Shown: one piece after another, positions 34,746 to 46,815 of the stretch | Numbering within the stretch: the stretch's first letter is position 1 | How the letters are laid out: each line of letters starts with the position of its first letter | NCBI GenBank assembly: GCA_032717465.1 | Contig: CM064681.1 | Coordinates: forward strand, 17,223,916 to 17,287,915 | From: Coenobita brevimanus | Taxonomy: Eukaryota > Arthropoda > Malacostraca > Decapoda > Coenobitidae | Length of the DNA stretch: 64,000 nt | Reading direction: 5' to 3' | Made by a program: the position numbers and the translations under genes | The notes under the pieces: generated by a model | What the model was told of the DNA's origin: nothing | The model's input: the letters and a program-made list of their open reading frames with translations, nothing else | Database searches by the model: none

Positions 34746-37022
34746 GGTACATAATATGTATGTACAGGCCCTGGACATAATGTGTCCTGTGGGGCCAATG
34801 GGCGAGACGTCAGGTCCGCACCCACTTCACCACTACCCTGTCTCTCACCTGACTCAGAGATTACAGGTGTGGTTACAAATGGCACAGGAAGGACATGTCC
34901 CTGATTAGTGGTGTTACTTTGACACACACTGCAGGAACGGACAAAACCATCTATGTCCCGTCCCATCCCTGGCCAGAAAAAGTCAGCTCGGGTACGGCCC
35001 TGGGTCTTCCTTTTGCCCATGTGACCTCCTGAGGCTGAACAATGACCCCATTCTAACACTGCTTGGCGGTACTTGGTGGGGACGACAAACTGCAGTCGAA
35101 CCTCGCCCTCGGGTGTTCGTGACTCACTGTAGAGCCGTCCTTGTTTGTGAAGGAACTTGGCTCGACCTCCCCGTGAATACTTAATCACTCGACCCTTTTT
35201 TTTGTTCCGCATGGCAGCAAGTGTCGGGTCAGAACGTTGTTCTTGTACAACAAGTTGACTACACATCAGATCTTGCGGCGATTCAATGATCACTGGGGTG
35301 ACACAGTCTGGAGCCTCAGTCATGCCTCGTGTTACCGCAGCAGCCGAAGTCTGAGTAGCGTCATCATCGGAACAACTGTCCTTGACTCCGTGAATGTTGT
35401 CTACAATTAGGTCAAATAAAGGTTCTGGCATGACAACTGCAAGTGTCGTACCAGTATAAAATGGAGATGCCACCTGGATACATGCCTCAGGGAACAATCT
35501 CACTGATCCATCAATAAGGTTTGCATGGATCTGTCGACCTGTATACTGCTCAGGCCGAACTAGACTCTGCTTGACAGAGCAACCTGAGGAACCATTATCT
35601 CTCAGGACCTTCACAGGAATGCCTCCCACAAACCCTGGCTGAACAAGGAAGGTACTGTCACCTGTGGGAGGGCCTGTGGAGGAAGCAGCTAGCCACTCAT
35701 GAGGCTGCTGAATTGATGCGGCAAACATTGTGCCTTGAGAATTATACTGGGAAGATGGAACATTGGCCATCTGTGGAGGGGGGTTCACTGTCACTGTGGG
35801 ACTAGTGAACTGTGGGGAAGTACCCATACTGGTAGGGACGTGACCACCGTGCTGCTGCTGAGGAATGAAGGCTGCATTCACTTCCTGCCTCTTTTGAGCT
35901 GGTGGTGAAAAAGTTTGTCCCGACGGTCTGTTTGCATGGCTCATACTGCTGCTGGTTAGGGTACTTGTTGTACCTCTTCCACTCAGGTTTCTGAGTGTTT
36001 TGCCCCTGGTCCTTCCACTGCGGTTTTGGACCTTGGCCATTATTCTGAGAATGGCCTTTTTGCTGGGGTTCAATCTGAGACGGTTTCCCAGATTTATCAG
36101 GTTTTCTGTTCCAGGTGTTTTGCTTACGAGTTTGATACCCGTATGCAGTGAAGAATGCGTCAGCCTTTTCTGCCATTTGGCTGGCATCTTTCACCTGTCA
36201 GATCTTAAGCTGTGCTATGAGCTCAGCAGGCCACGACCTCTCTAGCTGTGTACGCAGCATAAGGTCAATTATCCCCTCACGCGTGCAAGGAGTTTCATCT
36301 TTCTCCATCCACTCATTTAAATAAGCAGTGAGATGATGGAGGAACTGAACAGCTGTCTCCTTGTCTTGGAGACGAGCTCGCATGAACTGAACTTTAGCGT
36401 CGTCTACTGTGAAACCATACGCCTTAATGAGTGCAGCTTTCATCATCTCATACGTGAGATTGTCTCCATGAATTCTGTGGAGAATTCTGTGGAGAAATTG
36501 GATCCGCTTACCTGCCTCATTCAGTTGATACATGTCTGCCATGTCCTCAAAATGAGCTATGTACGGCTCGATTCGCTCGCTTTCCTTGTATGAAGGAAGC
36601 TTGATGGGTGGAGTCCCCAGGACATGTGTAGGAAGAGCGCTAGTGGAGCTTGGATTAACTGCGCCAGATGTGTCTGAAGCCAAGGAATCTCGTTTGAGCT
36701 TCAGCACTTCAAGTTCATGTTTTTAGCGTGCTTCTCGCTCGGCACTTTTCTGTTCTCGTTCTCTGTCTCATTCACGCTCGTATTCACGTTGTTCTCGCTC
36801 GTATTCGCGCTCTTTCTCACGCTGATCTTGTTCATATGCACGCTCTCTTTCACGTTGTTCATGCTGTTCTCGCTCGTATTCTCGCTGAATCTTACGCTCT
36901 TCACGGGCATCATTCTCATGCTGCTGCTCCTGATTATGCCGTGAGAGTATATACTCTTTAATTTCGGTTGGGTCTGTAAGACCCATATCTTTGGCTTCCT
37001 GTAAAAATATCGTGGTAGCCAT
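34742..37022 (-). pseudogene. U8 Gag-PR-IN(HHCC) polyprotein, stops and frameshift
   Basis: ATG at 37022. In-frame stops at 36768-36770 (CGA to TGA), 36723-36725 (GAA to TAA) and 36198-36200 (TGC to TGA after AQLKI). A one-base insertion near 35932 (GTCTGTTTGC) shifts the frame in the Q/P segment; beyond it the frame is open to 34742, covering protease (DNG) and zinc finger (GRTRADFFW variant). The capsid segment FLSLFEGPALD is replaced by a short repeat of HRIL/HRIH near 36490. Markers RNKKKGRV, TRGMTEA and VVPTKY are shared with U9. Confidence 0.9.
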
Positions 37023-37426
37023 GTCGCTAATTAACTAAGCAAACCGAAACTGAGTAATGACTGCTTCGCAACGAATGCTAATGACACAAGTAAAGAATAC
37101 AGACACAAGCTAGTGGTGACCAGTCTTATCTAGTTAACTGGCAAAGATTAAAGCAAAAATGCAAATAACTGAGAAGACTCAATAATTAACACAACGGGTA
37201 TGGCGGGTACCCAGGAGCGAATAAAACTGTCTTTCGTTACCAAGAATAAACTAGAGTTAAGTACTCTATTGATTAATAAAGCAAAATTCACTTGCTAGAT
37301 TAACGATAAACACCAGTAAACTTGTGCCTATAAACTTTAATGATAAATACCTAAATATGAACGAGTGAGTACTATCTCGCGAATGGCTTTAGAGCTAGGA
37401 GTTAATATCCTGGCGAGGTCGCCAAT
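37023..37426 (-). other. U8 5' leader with PBS
   Basis: Consensus PBS at 37407-37424. Confidence 0.65.
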
Positions 37427-38477
37427 TGTCACGGGGTTTTTAAGATATCACGGGGTTTTTAAAATAAATGCTAAATATTATTTAATTAATAATAATATTC
37501 AATAATATTGAAGAGCAAGGACAATGATTGTCTTGCTACATCAAGCAATGATTTTTTACACTGGCTTACTTCGCCGATTTTCTCAGAACGAGAATTTATA
37601 AACTTTCTCAACAGTACACAGCAGAGACTAATTACTCACAAATGCTGATTACCAGTACTGTTAGCCTCTGGAGAAAGTTACTTCACCCCTGACAATAAAT
37701 AACTAATACTAATAATAATATCAGGTTCTTGCTGATGCTTAACTCCTAGGTGGCACAACGGATTTTAAGGTTAATACACAAGACTGGCCTAAATACCAGT
37801 CATGAAAGGCAAACGTTTATGCAAGCTAGAAGCTATATGGAAAATAAGCTTAATTGTGGAGAAATGAAACAAGAGTTTACATTACATTAAGCTCAAGAAA
37901 AGGAACTGTTAAATTTATTGATTACAAAATAAATTTAACGTTACACTTCAAATGAATTCAAATAAAGAGATCGTACTCACTCACTCACTCGAGCTAAATT
38001 CTTACGCCTAGGAAAAACACCTTAACTAAACTGTTAAGACTAGGAAAATACAAAAAGAAATACTGGTCGATGAATGCTGTGTATCACCCGAATCAAGAGT
38101 GGGAGCTTGGAGCTGTAGTCTTGTGGAGCTTGGGTTGACCTCTCACACTGCTGGAGCACAGAACCTCTCTCCGTCAGAGCAAACACTGGACTGCCCTCAA
38201 AATACGATGTATGGGCAGGAAGCACAAGCCACCGGAAGAAGGCGTGGGTAACGGTTGAGGCAAGCAGGGGCGAACAATAAAGAAACAATAGTATCGCTCA
38301 GTAGAGCACTTAGTGACGTGCATTAAATCGGTCACTTTTGAAACAGTGACGAATGTTTTGAAAAGTATACCCCGAAATGGAGAGAGAAACTGTTAACTGA
38401 GCGATACACAGTGAGTTTTCCACTAATAGTTCGTGGCTTCTCACAAAAGGGAAAACTCGCAAATTTGATTCGTGACA
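37427..38477 (-). repeat. LTR9 (long, 1051 bp)
   Basis: Starts TGTCACGGGG, ends ATTCGTGACA. The inner arm of the terminal palindrome reads AAAACTCGCAAAT, and GCGTGGGTAACGG and AAGGTTAATAC variants are present; all are shared with LTR11. Confidence 0.92.
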
Positions 38478-38523
38478 TTACGCCCCTACAAAAATAAATT
38501 TTTTCCTTATGGGAAAAAATTGT

Positions 38524-38595
<72 letters not shown>

Positions 38596-39124
38596 CCTAA
38601 CTCATTCACACAAGATTCGCACTGTGGTGTGTGTGCTATCCTGCTACAGGAGAAAGTTGCAGTCACCAGTGAGCGAGAAAACCTCGTATTTAAGTTAATA
38701 GAAGCAAGCTTGAGGGAAAAACTCCGTGACGACGGTGAAAATCCTGTACTCAGGTCAAACTGAGCGAAAAGTCGCTACATTTACACTGACAACTAATTGC
38801 TGTGTAGCGTGGTGTATGTAATACACGGTGTAGGTGTGACAGTTGTAGTGTAACTGTACCTACGTGTAAAATGACACAGTAAATAATAATATGGCGACGA
38901 CGAAGGCAGAGGAGAAGAGGCGGCAGCGTGCGGCAGACGATCAGCTGGCCCGCACAGCAAAACTGCTACACCCATTGCTGTACCTGCAAAACCAATTAAG
39001 GTGGAGCATCAAAAGTGTCAATGAGACAAAATTCTTATTACGTTACAATTACTCTCTCTGCCTACCAATCAGTACATGCTGCGATGTACATTCGAGGTCG
39101 CCATTAACTATACCACACGATTAG
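38478..39124 (-). other. U9 3' region: PPT, small ORFs
   Basis: The sense ORF (38793-38975) and antisense ORF (38891-39124) are both open. Confidence 0.5.
38526..38587. repeat. (AT)n microsatellite, U9
   Basis: About 62 bp, uninterrupted. Confidence 0.95.
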
Positions 39125-39639
39125 TGTCGGCAAGTTGAGGATCCTTGTGCAAACTCGGGTCTTCCATAGCCTCGAACTGCACACGGGTCCTCAACCTGTG
39201 CCTTAACCTACAGTACTTATATTAATATCGGGGAGCTGAGAATCCTTGTGCAAACTCGGGTCTTCCATAGCCTCGAACTGCACACGGGTACTCAACCTGT
39301 GCCTTAACCTACAGTACTTTTATTAATATCGGGGAGCTGAGAATCCTTGTGCAAACTCGGGTCTTCCATAGCCTCGAGTCGCCTCTGCGGAATTCTCTCT
39401 CGATTTTCCCCCTTAACCTACAGTACTTATATTACTATCGGGGAGCTGAGAATCCTTGTGCAAACTCGGGTCTTCCATAGCCTCGAGTCGCCTCTGCGGA
39501 GTTCTCTCTCTAACTTCCCCCTAAACCTACAGTACTTATATTAGTACCGGGAAGCTGAGAATCCTTGTGCAAACTTGGGTCTTCCATAGCCTCGAGTCGC
39601 CTTTGCGGAGTTCTCTCTCGAACTTCCCCCTTAACCTAC
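39125..39639. repeat. 101/109-bp minisatellite, U9 (5 copies)
   Basis: Two A-type then three B-type copies. Confidence 0.92.
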
Positions 39640-41909
39640 GGTACATAATATGTATGTACAGGCCCTGGACATAATGTGTCCTGTGGGGCCAATGGGCGAG
39701 ACGTCAGGTCCGCACCCACTTCACCACTACCCTGTCTCTCAACTGACTCAGAGATTACAGGTGTGGTTACAAATGGCACAGGAAGGACATGTCCTTGATT
39801 AGTGGTGTTACTTTGACACACACTGCAGGAACGGACAAAACCATCTATGTCCCGTCCCATCCCTGGCCAGAAAAAGTCAGCTCGGGTACGGCCCTGGGTC
39901 TTCCTTTTGCCCATGTGACCTCCTGAGGCTGAACAATGACCCCATTCTAACACTGCTTGGCGGTACTTGGTGGGGACGACAAACTGCAGTCGAACCTCGC
40001 CCTCGGGTGTTCGTGACTCACTGTAGAGCCGTCCTTGTTTGTGAAGGAACTTGGCTCGACCTCCCCGTGAATACTTAATCACTCGACCCTTTTTTTTGTT
40101 CCGCATGGCAGCAAGTGTCGGGTCAGAACGTTGTTCTTGTACAACAAGTTGACTACACATCAGATCTTGCGGCGATTCAATGATCACTGGGGTGACACAG
40201 TCTGGAGCCTCAGTCATGCCTCGTGTTACCGCAGCAGCCGAAGTCTGAGTAGCGTCATCATCGGAACAACTGTCCTTGACTCCGTGAATGTTGTCTACAA
40301 TTAGGTCAAATAAAGGTTCTGGCATGACAACTGCAAGTGTCGTACCAGTATAAAATGGAGATGCCACCTGGATACATGCCTCAGGGAACAATCTCACTGA
40401 TCCATCAATAAGGTTTGCATGGATCTGTCGACCTGTATACTGCTCAGGCCGAACTAGACTCTGCTTGTCAGAGCAACCTGAGGAACCATTATCTCTCAGG
40501 ACCTTCACAGGAATGCCTCCCACAAACCCTGGCTGAACAAGGAAGATACTGTCACTTGTGGGAGGGCCTGTGGAGTAAGCAGCTAGCCACTCATGAGGCT
40601 GCTGCATTGATGCGGCAAACATTGTGCCTTGAGAATTATATTAGGAAGATGGAACATTGGCCATCTGTGGAGGGGGGTTCACTGTCACTGTAAGACTAGT
40701 GAACGGTGGGGAAGTACCCATACTGGTAGGGACGTGACCACCGTGCTGCTGCTGAGGAATGAATGCTGCATTCACTTCCTGCCTCTTTTGAGCTGGTGGT
40801 GAAAAAGTTTGTCCCGATGGTCGGTTGCGTGGCTCATACTTCTGCTGGTTAGGGTACTTGTTGTACCTCTTCCACTCAGGTTTCTGAGTGTTTTGCCCCT
40901 GGTCCTTCCACTGCGGTTTTGGACCTTGGCCATTATTCTGAGAATGGCCTTTTTGCTGGGGTTCAATCTGAGACGGTTTCCCAGATTTATCAGGTTTTCT
41001 GTTCCAGGTGTTTTACTTACGAGTTTTATACCCGTATGCAGTGAAGAATGCGTCAGCCTTTTCTGCCATTTGGCTGGCATCTTTCACCTGGCAGATCTTA
41101 AGCTGTGCTATGAGCTCAGCAGGCCACGACCTCTCTAGCTGTGTACGCAGCATAAGGTCAATTATCCCCTCACGCGTGCAAGGAGTTTCATCTTTCTCCA
41201 TCCACTCATTTAAATAAGCAGTGAGATGATGGAGGAACTGAACAGCTGTCTCCTTGTCTTGGAGACGAGCTCGCATGAACTGAACTTTAGCGTCGTCTAC
41301 TGTGAAACCATACGCCTTAATGAGTGCAGCTTTCATCATCTCATACGTGAGATTGTCTCCATGAATTCTGTGGAGAATATCGAGGAGAAATTGGATCCGC
41401 TTACCTGCCTCATTCAGTTGATACATGTCTGCCATGTCCTCAAAATGAGCTATGTACGGCTCGATTCGCTCGCTTTCCTTGTATGAAGGAAGCTTGATGG
41501 GTGGAGTCCCCAGGACATGTGTAGGAAGAGCGCTAGTGGAGCTTGGATTAACTGCGCCAGATGTGTCTGAAGCCAAGGAATCTCGCTTGAGCTTCAGCAC
41601 TTCATATTTTTCGCGTGCTTCTCGCTCGGCACGTTCGTGTTCTCGTTCTCTGTCTCGTTCACGCTCGTATTCGCGTTGTTCTCGCTCGTATTCACGCTCT
41701 TTCTCACGCTGCTCTTGTTCATATGCACGCTCTCCTTCACGTTGTGCAGGCTGTTCTCGCTTGTATTCGCGCTAAATCTTACGCTCTTCACGGGCATCAT
41801 TCTCTCGCTGAAGCTCCTGATTATGCTGTGAGAGTATATACTCTTTAATTTCGGTTGGGTCTGTAAGACCCATATCTTTGGCTTCCTGTAAAAATATCGT
41901 GGTAGCCAT
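39636..41909 (-). pseudogene. U9 Gag-PR-IN(HHCC) polyprotein, three nonsense codons
   Basis: One frame from ATG 41909 to 39636 with stops at 41772-41774 (CAG to TAG), 41013-41015 (CAA to TAA) and 40641-40643 (CAG to TAA). An in-frame deletion removes LSLFEGPA of the capsid (near 41385), at the same place as the U8 rearrangement. The last 327 codons (40622-39636) are open and hold the protease (DNG) and intact H-H-C-C finger. Confidence 0.9.
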
Positions 41910-42313
41910 GTCGCTAATTTATTAAGCAAACCGAAACTGAGTACTGACTGCTTCGCAACGAATGCTAATGACACAAGTAAAGAATACAGACACAAGCTAG
42001 TGGTGACCAGTCTTATCTAGTTAACTGGCAAAGATTAAAGCAAAAATGCAAATAACTGAGAAGACTCAATAATTAACACAACGGGTATGGTGGGTACCCA
42101 GGAACGAATAAAATTGTCTGGCGTTACCAAGAATAAACTAGAGTTAAGTACTCTATTGATTAATAAAGCAAAATTCACTTGCTAGATTAACGATAAACAC
42201 CAGTAAACTTGTGCCTATAAACTTTAATGATAAATACCTAAATATGAACGAGTGAGTACTATCTCGCGAATGGCTTTAGAGCTAGGAGTTAATATCCTGG
42301 CGAGGTCGCCAAT
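41910..42313 (-). other. U9 5' leader with PBS
   Basis: Consensus PBS at 42294-42311. Confidence 0.65.
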
Positions 42314-43365
42314 TGTCACGGGGTTTTTAAGATATCACGGGGTTTTTAAAATAAATGCTAAATATTATTTAATTAATAATAATATTCAATAATATTGAAG
42401 AGCAAGGACAATGATTGTCTTGCTACATCAAGCAATGATTTTTTACACTGGCTTACTTCGCTGATTTTCTCAGAACGAGAATTTATAAACTTTCTCAATA
42501 GTACACAGCAGAGACTAATTACTCACAAATGCTGATTACTAGTACTGTTAGCCTCTGGAGAAAGTTACTTCACCCCTGACAATAAATAACTAATACTAAT
42601 AATAATATCAGGTTCTTGCTGATGCTTAACTCCTAGGTGGCACAACGGATTTTAAGCTTAATACACAAGACTGGCCTAAATACCAGTCATGAAAGGCAAA
42701 CGTTTATGCAAGCTAGAAGCTATATGGAAAATAAGCTTAATTGTGGAGAAATGAAACAAGAGTTTACATTACATTAAGCTCAAGAAAAGGAACTGTTAAA
42801 TTTATTGATTACAAAAATAAATTTAATGTTACACTTCAAATGAATTCAAATAAAGAGATCGTACTCACTCACTCACTCGAGCTAAATTCTTACGCCTAGG
42901 AAAAACACCTTAACTAAACTGTTAAGACTAGGAAAATACAAAAAGAAATACTGGTTGATGAATGCTGTGTATCACCCGAATCAAGGGTGGGAGCTTGGAG
43001 CTGTAGTCTTGTGGAGCTTGGGTTGACCTCTCACACTGCTGGAGCACAGAACCTCTCTCCGTCAGAGCAAACACTGGACTGCCCTCAAAATACGATGTAT
43101 GGGCAGGACGCACAAGCCACCGGAAGAAGGCGTGGCTAACGGTTGAGGAAAGCAGGGGCGAACAATAAAGAAACAATAGTATCGCTCAGTAGAGCACTTA
43201 GTGACGTGCATTAAATCGGTCACTTTTGAAACAGTGACGAATGTTTTGAAAAGTATACCCCGAAATGGAGAGAGAAACGGTTAACTGAGCGATACACAGT
43301 GAGTTTTCCACTAATAGTTCGTGGCTTCTCACAAAAGGGAAATGTCGCGAATTTGATTCGCGACA
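42314..43365 (-). repeat. LTR10 (long, 1052 bp)
   Basis: Starts TGTCACGGGG, ends ATTCGCGACA; perfect terminal palindrome. Closest by eye to LTR8. Confidence 0.92.
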
Positions 43366-43412
43366 TTATGCCCCTACAAAATTAAATTTTTTCCTTATGG
43401 GAAAAAATTTGT

Positions 43413-43474
<62 letters not shown>

Positions 43475-44011
43475 GTACACATCCTAACTCATTCACACAA
43501 GATTCGCACTGTGGTGTGTGTGCTATCCTGCTACAGGAGAAAGTCGCAGTCGCCAGTGAGCGAAAAAACCTCGTATTTACGTTAATAGAAGCAAGCTTGA
43601 GGGAAAAACTCCGTGACGACGGTGAAAATCCTGTACTCAGGTCAAACTGAGCGAAAAGTCGCTACATTTACACTGACAACTAATTGCTGTGTAGCGTGGT
43701 GTATGTAATACACGGTGTAGGTGTGACAGTTGTAGTGTAACTGTACCTACGTGTAAAATGACACAGTAAATAATAATATGGCGACGACGAAGGCAGAGGA
43801 GAAGAGGCGGCAGCGTGCGGCAGACGATCAGCTGGCCCGCACAGCAAAACTGCTACACCCATTGCTGTACCTGCAAAACCAATTAAGGTGGAGCATCAAA
43901 AGTGTCAATGAGACAAAATTCTTATTACGTTACAATTACTCTCTCTGCCTAGCAATCAGTACATGCTACGACGTACATTCGAGGTCGTGATTAATTATAG
44001 CACACGAATAG
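43366..44011 (-). other. U10 3' region: PPT, small ORFs
   Basis: The sense ORF (43680-43862) is open. The antisense ORF (43778-43990) ends early at 70 codons through a CCA-to-TGA type change. Confidence 0.5.
43415..43474. repeat. (AT)n microsatellite, U10
   Basis: About 60 bp with one CA interruption near 43462. Confidence 0.95.
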
Positions 44012-44526
44012 TGTTGGAAAGTTGAGGATCCTTGTGCAAACTCGGGTCTTCCATAGCCTCGAACTGCACACGGGTCCTCAACCTGTGCCTTAACCTACAG
44101 TACTTATATTAATATCGGGGAGCTGAGAATCCTTGTGCAAACTCGGGTCTTCCATAGCCTCGAACTGCACACGGGTCCTCAACCTGTGCCTTAACCTACA
44201 GTACTTATATTAATATCGGGGAGCTGAGAATCCTTGTGCAAACTCGGGTCTTCCATAGCCTCGAGTCGCCTCTGCGGAGTTCTCTCTCGAACTTCCCCCT
44301 TAACCTACAGTACTTATATTACTATCGGGGAGCTGAGAATCCTTGTGCAAACTCGGGTCTTCCATAGCCTCGAGTCGCCTCTGCGGAGTTCTCTCTCGAA
44401 CTTCCCCCTTAACCTACAGTACTTATATTAGTACCGGGAAGCTGAGAATCCTTGTGCAAACTTGGGTCTTCCATAGCCTCGAGTCGCCTTTGCGGAGTTC
44501 TCTCTCGAACTTCCCCCTTAACCTAC
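44012..44526. repeat. 101/109-bp minisatellite, U10 (5 copies)
   Basis: Two A-type then three B-type copies. Confidence 0.92.
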
Positions 44527-44940
44527 GGTACATAATATGTATGTACAGGCCCTGGACATAATGTGTCCTGTGGGGCCAATGGGCGAGACGTCAGGTCCGC
44601 ACCCACTTCACCACTACCCTGTCTCTCAACTGACTCAGAGATTACAGGTGTGGTTACAAATGGCACAGGAAGGACATGTCCTTGATTAGTGGTGTTACTT
44701 TGACACACAGCAGGAACGGACAAAACCATCTATGTCCCGTCCCATCCCTGGCCAGAAAAATCAGCTCGGATATGGCCCTGGGTCTTCCTTTTCCCCATGT
44801 GACCTCCTGAGGCTGAACAATGACCCCATTCTAACACTGCTTGGCGGTACTTGGTGGGGACGACAAACTGCAGTCGAACCTCGCCCTCGAGTGTTTGTGA
44901 CTCACGGTAGAGCCGTCCTTTTTTTGTGAAGGAACTTGGC
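44523..44940 (-). pseudogene. U10 integrase zinc-finger remnant
   Basis: This is the continuation of the U10 frame beyond its premature stop. It is shifted by an extra T in the run at 44917-44925, a missing G near 44760 and a 2-bp deletion in the finger near 44709 (ACACACAGCAGG). The first two indels are shared with U11. The Cys-Cys half of the finger is damaged. Confidence 0.85.
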
Positions 44941-46815
44941 TCAACCTCCCCGTGAATACTTAATCACTCGACCCTTTTGTTTGTTCCGCACGGCAGCAAG
45001 TGTCGGGTCAGAACATTGTTCTTGTACAACAAGTTGACTACACATCAGATCTTGCGGCGATTCAATGATCACTGCGATGACACAGTCTGGAGCCTCAGTC
45101 ATGGCTCGTGTTACCGTAGCAGCCGAAGTCTGAGTAGCGTCATCATCGGAGCAACTGTCCTTGACTCCGTGAATGTTGCCTACAATTAGGTCAAATAAAG
45201 GTTCTGGCATGACAACTGCAAGTGTCGTACCAGTATAAAATGGAGATGCCACCTGGATACATGCCTCAGGGAACAATCTCACTGATCCATCAATAAGGTT
45301 TGCATGGATCTGTCGACCTGTATACTGCTCAGGCTGAACTAGACTCTGCTTGACAGAGCAATCTGAGGAACCATTATCTCTCAGGACCTTCACAGGAATG
45401 CCTCCCACAAACCCTGGCTGAACAAGGAAGGTACTGTCACCTGTGGGAGGGCCTGTGGAGGAAGCAGCTAGCCACTCATGAGGCTGCTGAATTGATGCGG
45501 CAAACATTGTGCCTTGAGAATTATACTGGGAAGATGGAACATTGGCCATCTGTGGAGGGGGGTTCACTGTCACTGTGGGACTAGTGAACTGTGGGGAAGT
45601 ACCCATACTGGTAGGGACGTGACCACCGTGCTGCTGCTGAGGAATGAAGGCTGCATTCACTTCCTGCCTCTTTTGAGCTGGTGGTGAAAAAGTTTGTCCC
45701 GACGGTCTGTTGCATGGCTCATACTGCTGCTGGTTAGGGTACTTGTTGTACCTCTTCCACTCAGGTTTCTGAGTGTTTTGCCCCTGGTCCTTCCACTGCG
45801 ATTTTGGACCTTGGCCATTATTCTGAGAATGGCCTTTTTGCTGGGGTTCAATCTGAGACGGTTTCCCAGATTTATCAGGTTTTCTGTTCCAGGTGTTTTG
45901 CTTACGAGTTTGATACCCGTATGCAGTAAAGAATGCGTCAGCCTTTTCTGCCATTTGACTGGCATCTTTCACCTGGCAGATCTTAAGCTGTGCTATGAGC
46001 TCAGCAGGCCACGACCTCTCTAGCTGTGTACGCAGCATAAGGTCAATTATCCCCTCACGCGTGCAAGGAGTTTCATCTTTCTCCATCCACTCATTTAAAT
46101 AAGCAGTGAGACGATCGAGGAACTGAACAGCTGTCTCCTTGTCTTGGAGACGAGCTCGCATGAACTGAACTTTAGCGTCGTCTACTGTGAAACCATACGC
46201 CTTAATGAGTGCAGCTTTCATCATCTCATACGTGAGATTGTCTCCATGAATTCTGTGGAGAATATCGAGGGCAGGGCCCTCAAATAAACTAAGAAATTGG
46301 ATCCGCTTAGCTGCCTCATCCAGTTGATACATGTCTGCCATGTCCTCAAAACGAGCTATGTACGGCTCGATTCGCTCGCTTTCCTTGTATGAAGGGAGCT
46401 TGATGCGTGGAGTCGCCAGGACATGTGTAGGAAGAGCGCTAGTGGAGCTTGGATTAACTGCGCCAGATGTGTCTGAAGCCAAGGAATCTCGCTTGAGCTT
46501 CAGCACTTCATATTTTTCGCGTGCTTCTCGCTCGGCACGTTCGTGTTCTCGTTCTCTGTCTCGTTCACGCTCGTATTCGCGTTGTTCTCGCTCGTATTCA
46601 CGCTCTTTCTCACGCTGCTCTTGTTCATATGCACGCTCTCCTTCACGTTGTTCAGGCTGTTCTCGCTTGTATTCGCGCTGAATCTTACGCTCTTCACGGG
46701 CATCATTCTCACGCTGCTGCTCCTGATTATGCCGTGAGAGTATATACTCTTTAATTTCGGGTGGGTCTGTAAGACCCATATCTTTGGCTTCCTGTAAAAA
46801 TATCGTGGTAGCCAT
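44941..46815 (-). CDS. U10 Gag-protease polyprotein, intact 624-codon ORF
   Basis: The best coding copy: ATG at 46815, open to TGA at 44941-44943 (CGA to TGA after YSRGG, so the C-terminal finger is lost). Residues ~36-102 form an Arg/Glu-rich charged helix. Residues ~138-280 (LPSYKESERIEPYIARFEDM ... WPAELIAQLKIC) resemble the SCAN-like capsid domain of Gmr1-type Ty3/gypsy Gag. Residues ~305-460 are rich in Gln, Asn, Pro and carry no CCHC knuckle. Residues ~462-560 look like a retropepsin (PVKVLRDNGSS, later LFDLIVGNIHG), with D480-N481-G482 in place of DTG. A retropepsin would cut the polyprotein in the particle; with DNG, activity is doubtful. Family assignment is by pattern, not search. 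Expression is unknown. Confidence 0.8.
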   Translation of the reverse strand: MATTIFLQEAKDMGLTDPPEIKEYILSRHNQEQQRENDAREERKIQREYKREQPEQREGERAYEQEQREKEREYEREQREYERERDREREHERAEREAREKYEVLKLKRDSLASDTSGAVNPSSTSALPTHVLATPRIKLPSYKESERIEPYIARFEDMADMYQLDEAAKRIQFLSLFEGPALDILHRIHGDNLTYEMMKAALIKAYGFTVDDAKVQFMRARLQDKETAVQFLDRLTAYLNEWMEKDETPCTREGIIDLMLRTQLERSWPAELIAQLKICQVKDASQMAEKADAFFTAYGYQTRKQNTWNRKPDKSGKPSQIEPQQKGHSQNNGQGPKSQWKDQGQNTQKPEWKRYNKYPNQQQYEPCNRPSGQTFSPPAQKRQEVNAAFIPQQQHGGHVPTSMGTSPQFTSPTVTVNPPPQMANVPSSQYNSQGTMFAASIQQPHEWLAASSTGPPTGDSTFLVQPGFVGGIPVKVLRDNGSSDCSVKQSLVQPEQYTGRQIHANLIDGSVRLFPEACIQVASPFYTGTTLAVVMPEPLFDLIVGNIHGVKDSCSDDDATQTSAATVTRAMTEAPDCVIAVIIESPQDLMCSQLVVQEQCSDPTLAAVRNKQKGRVIKYSRGG

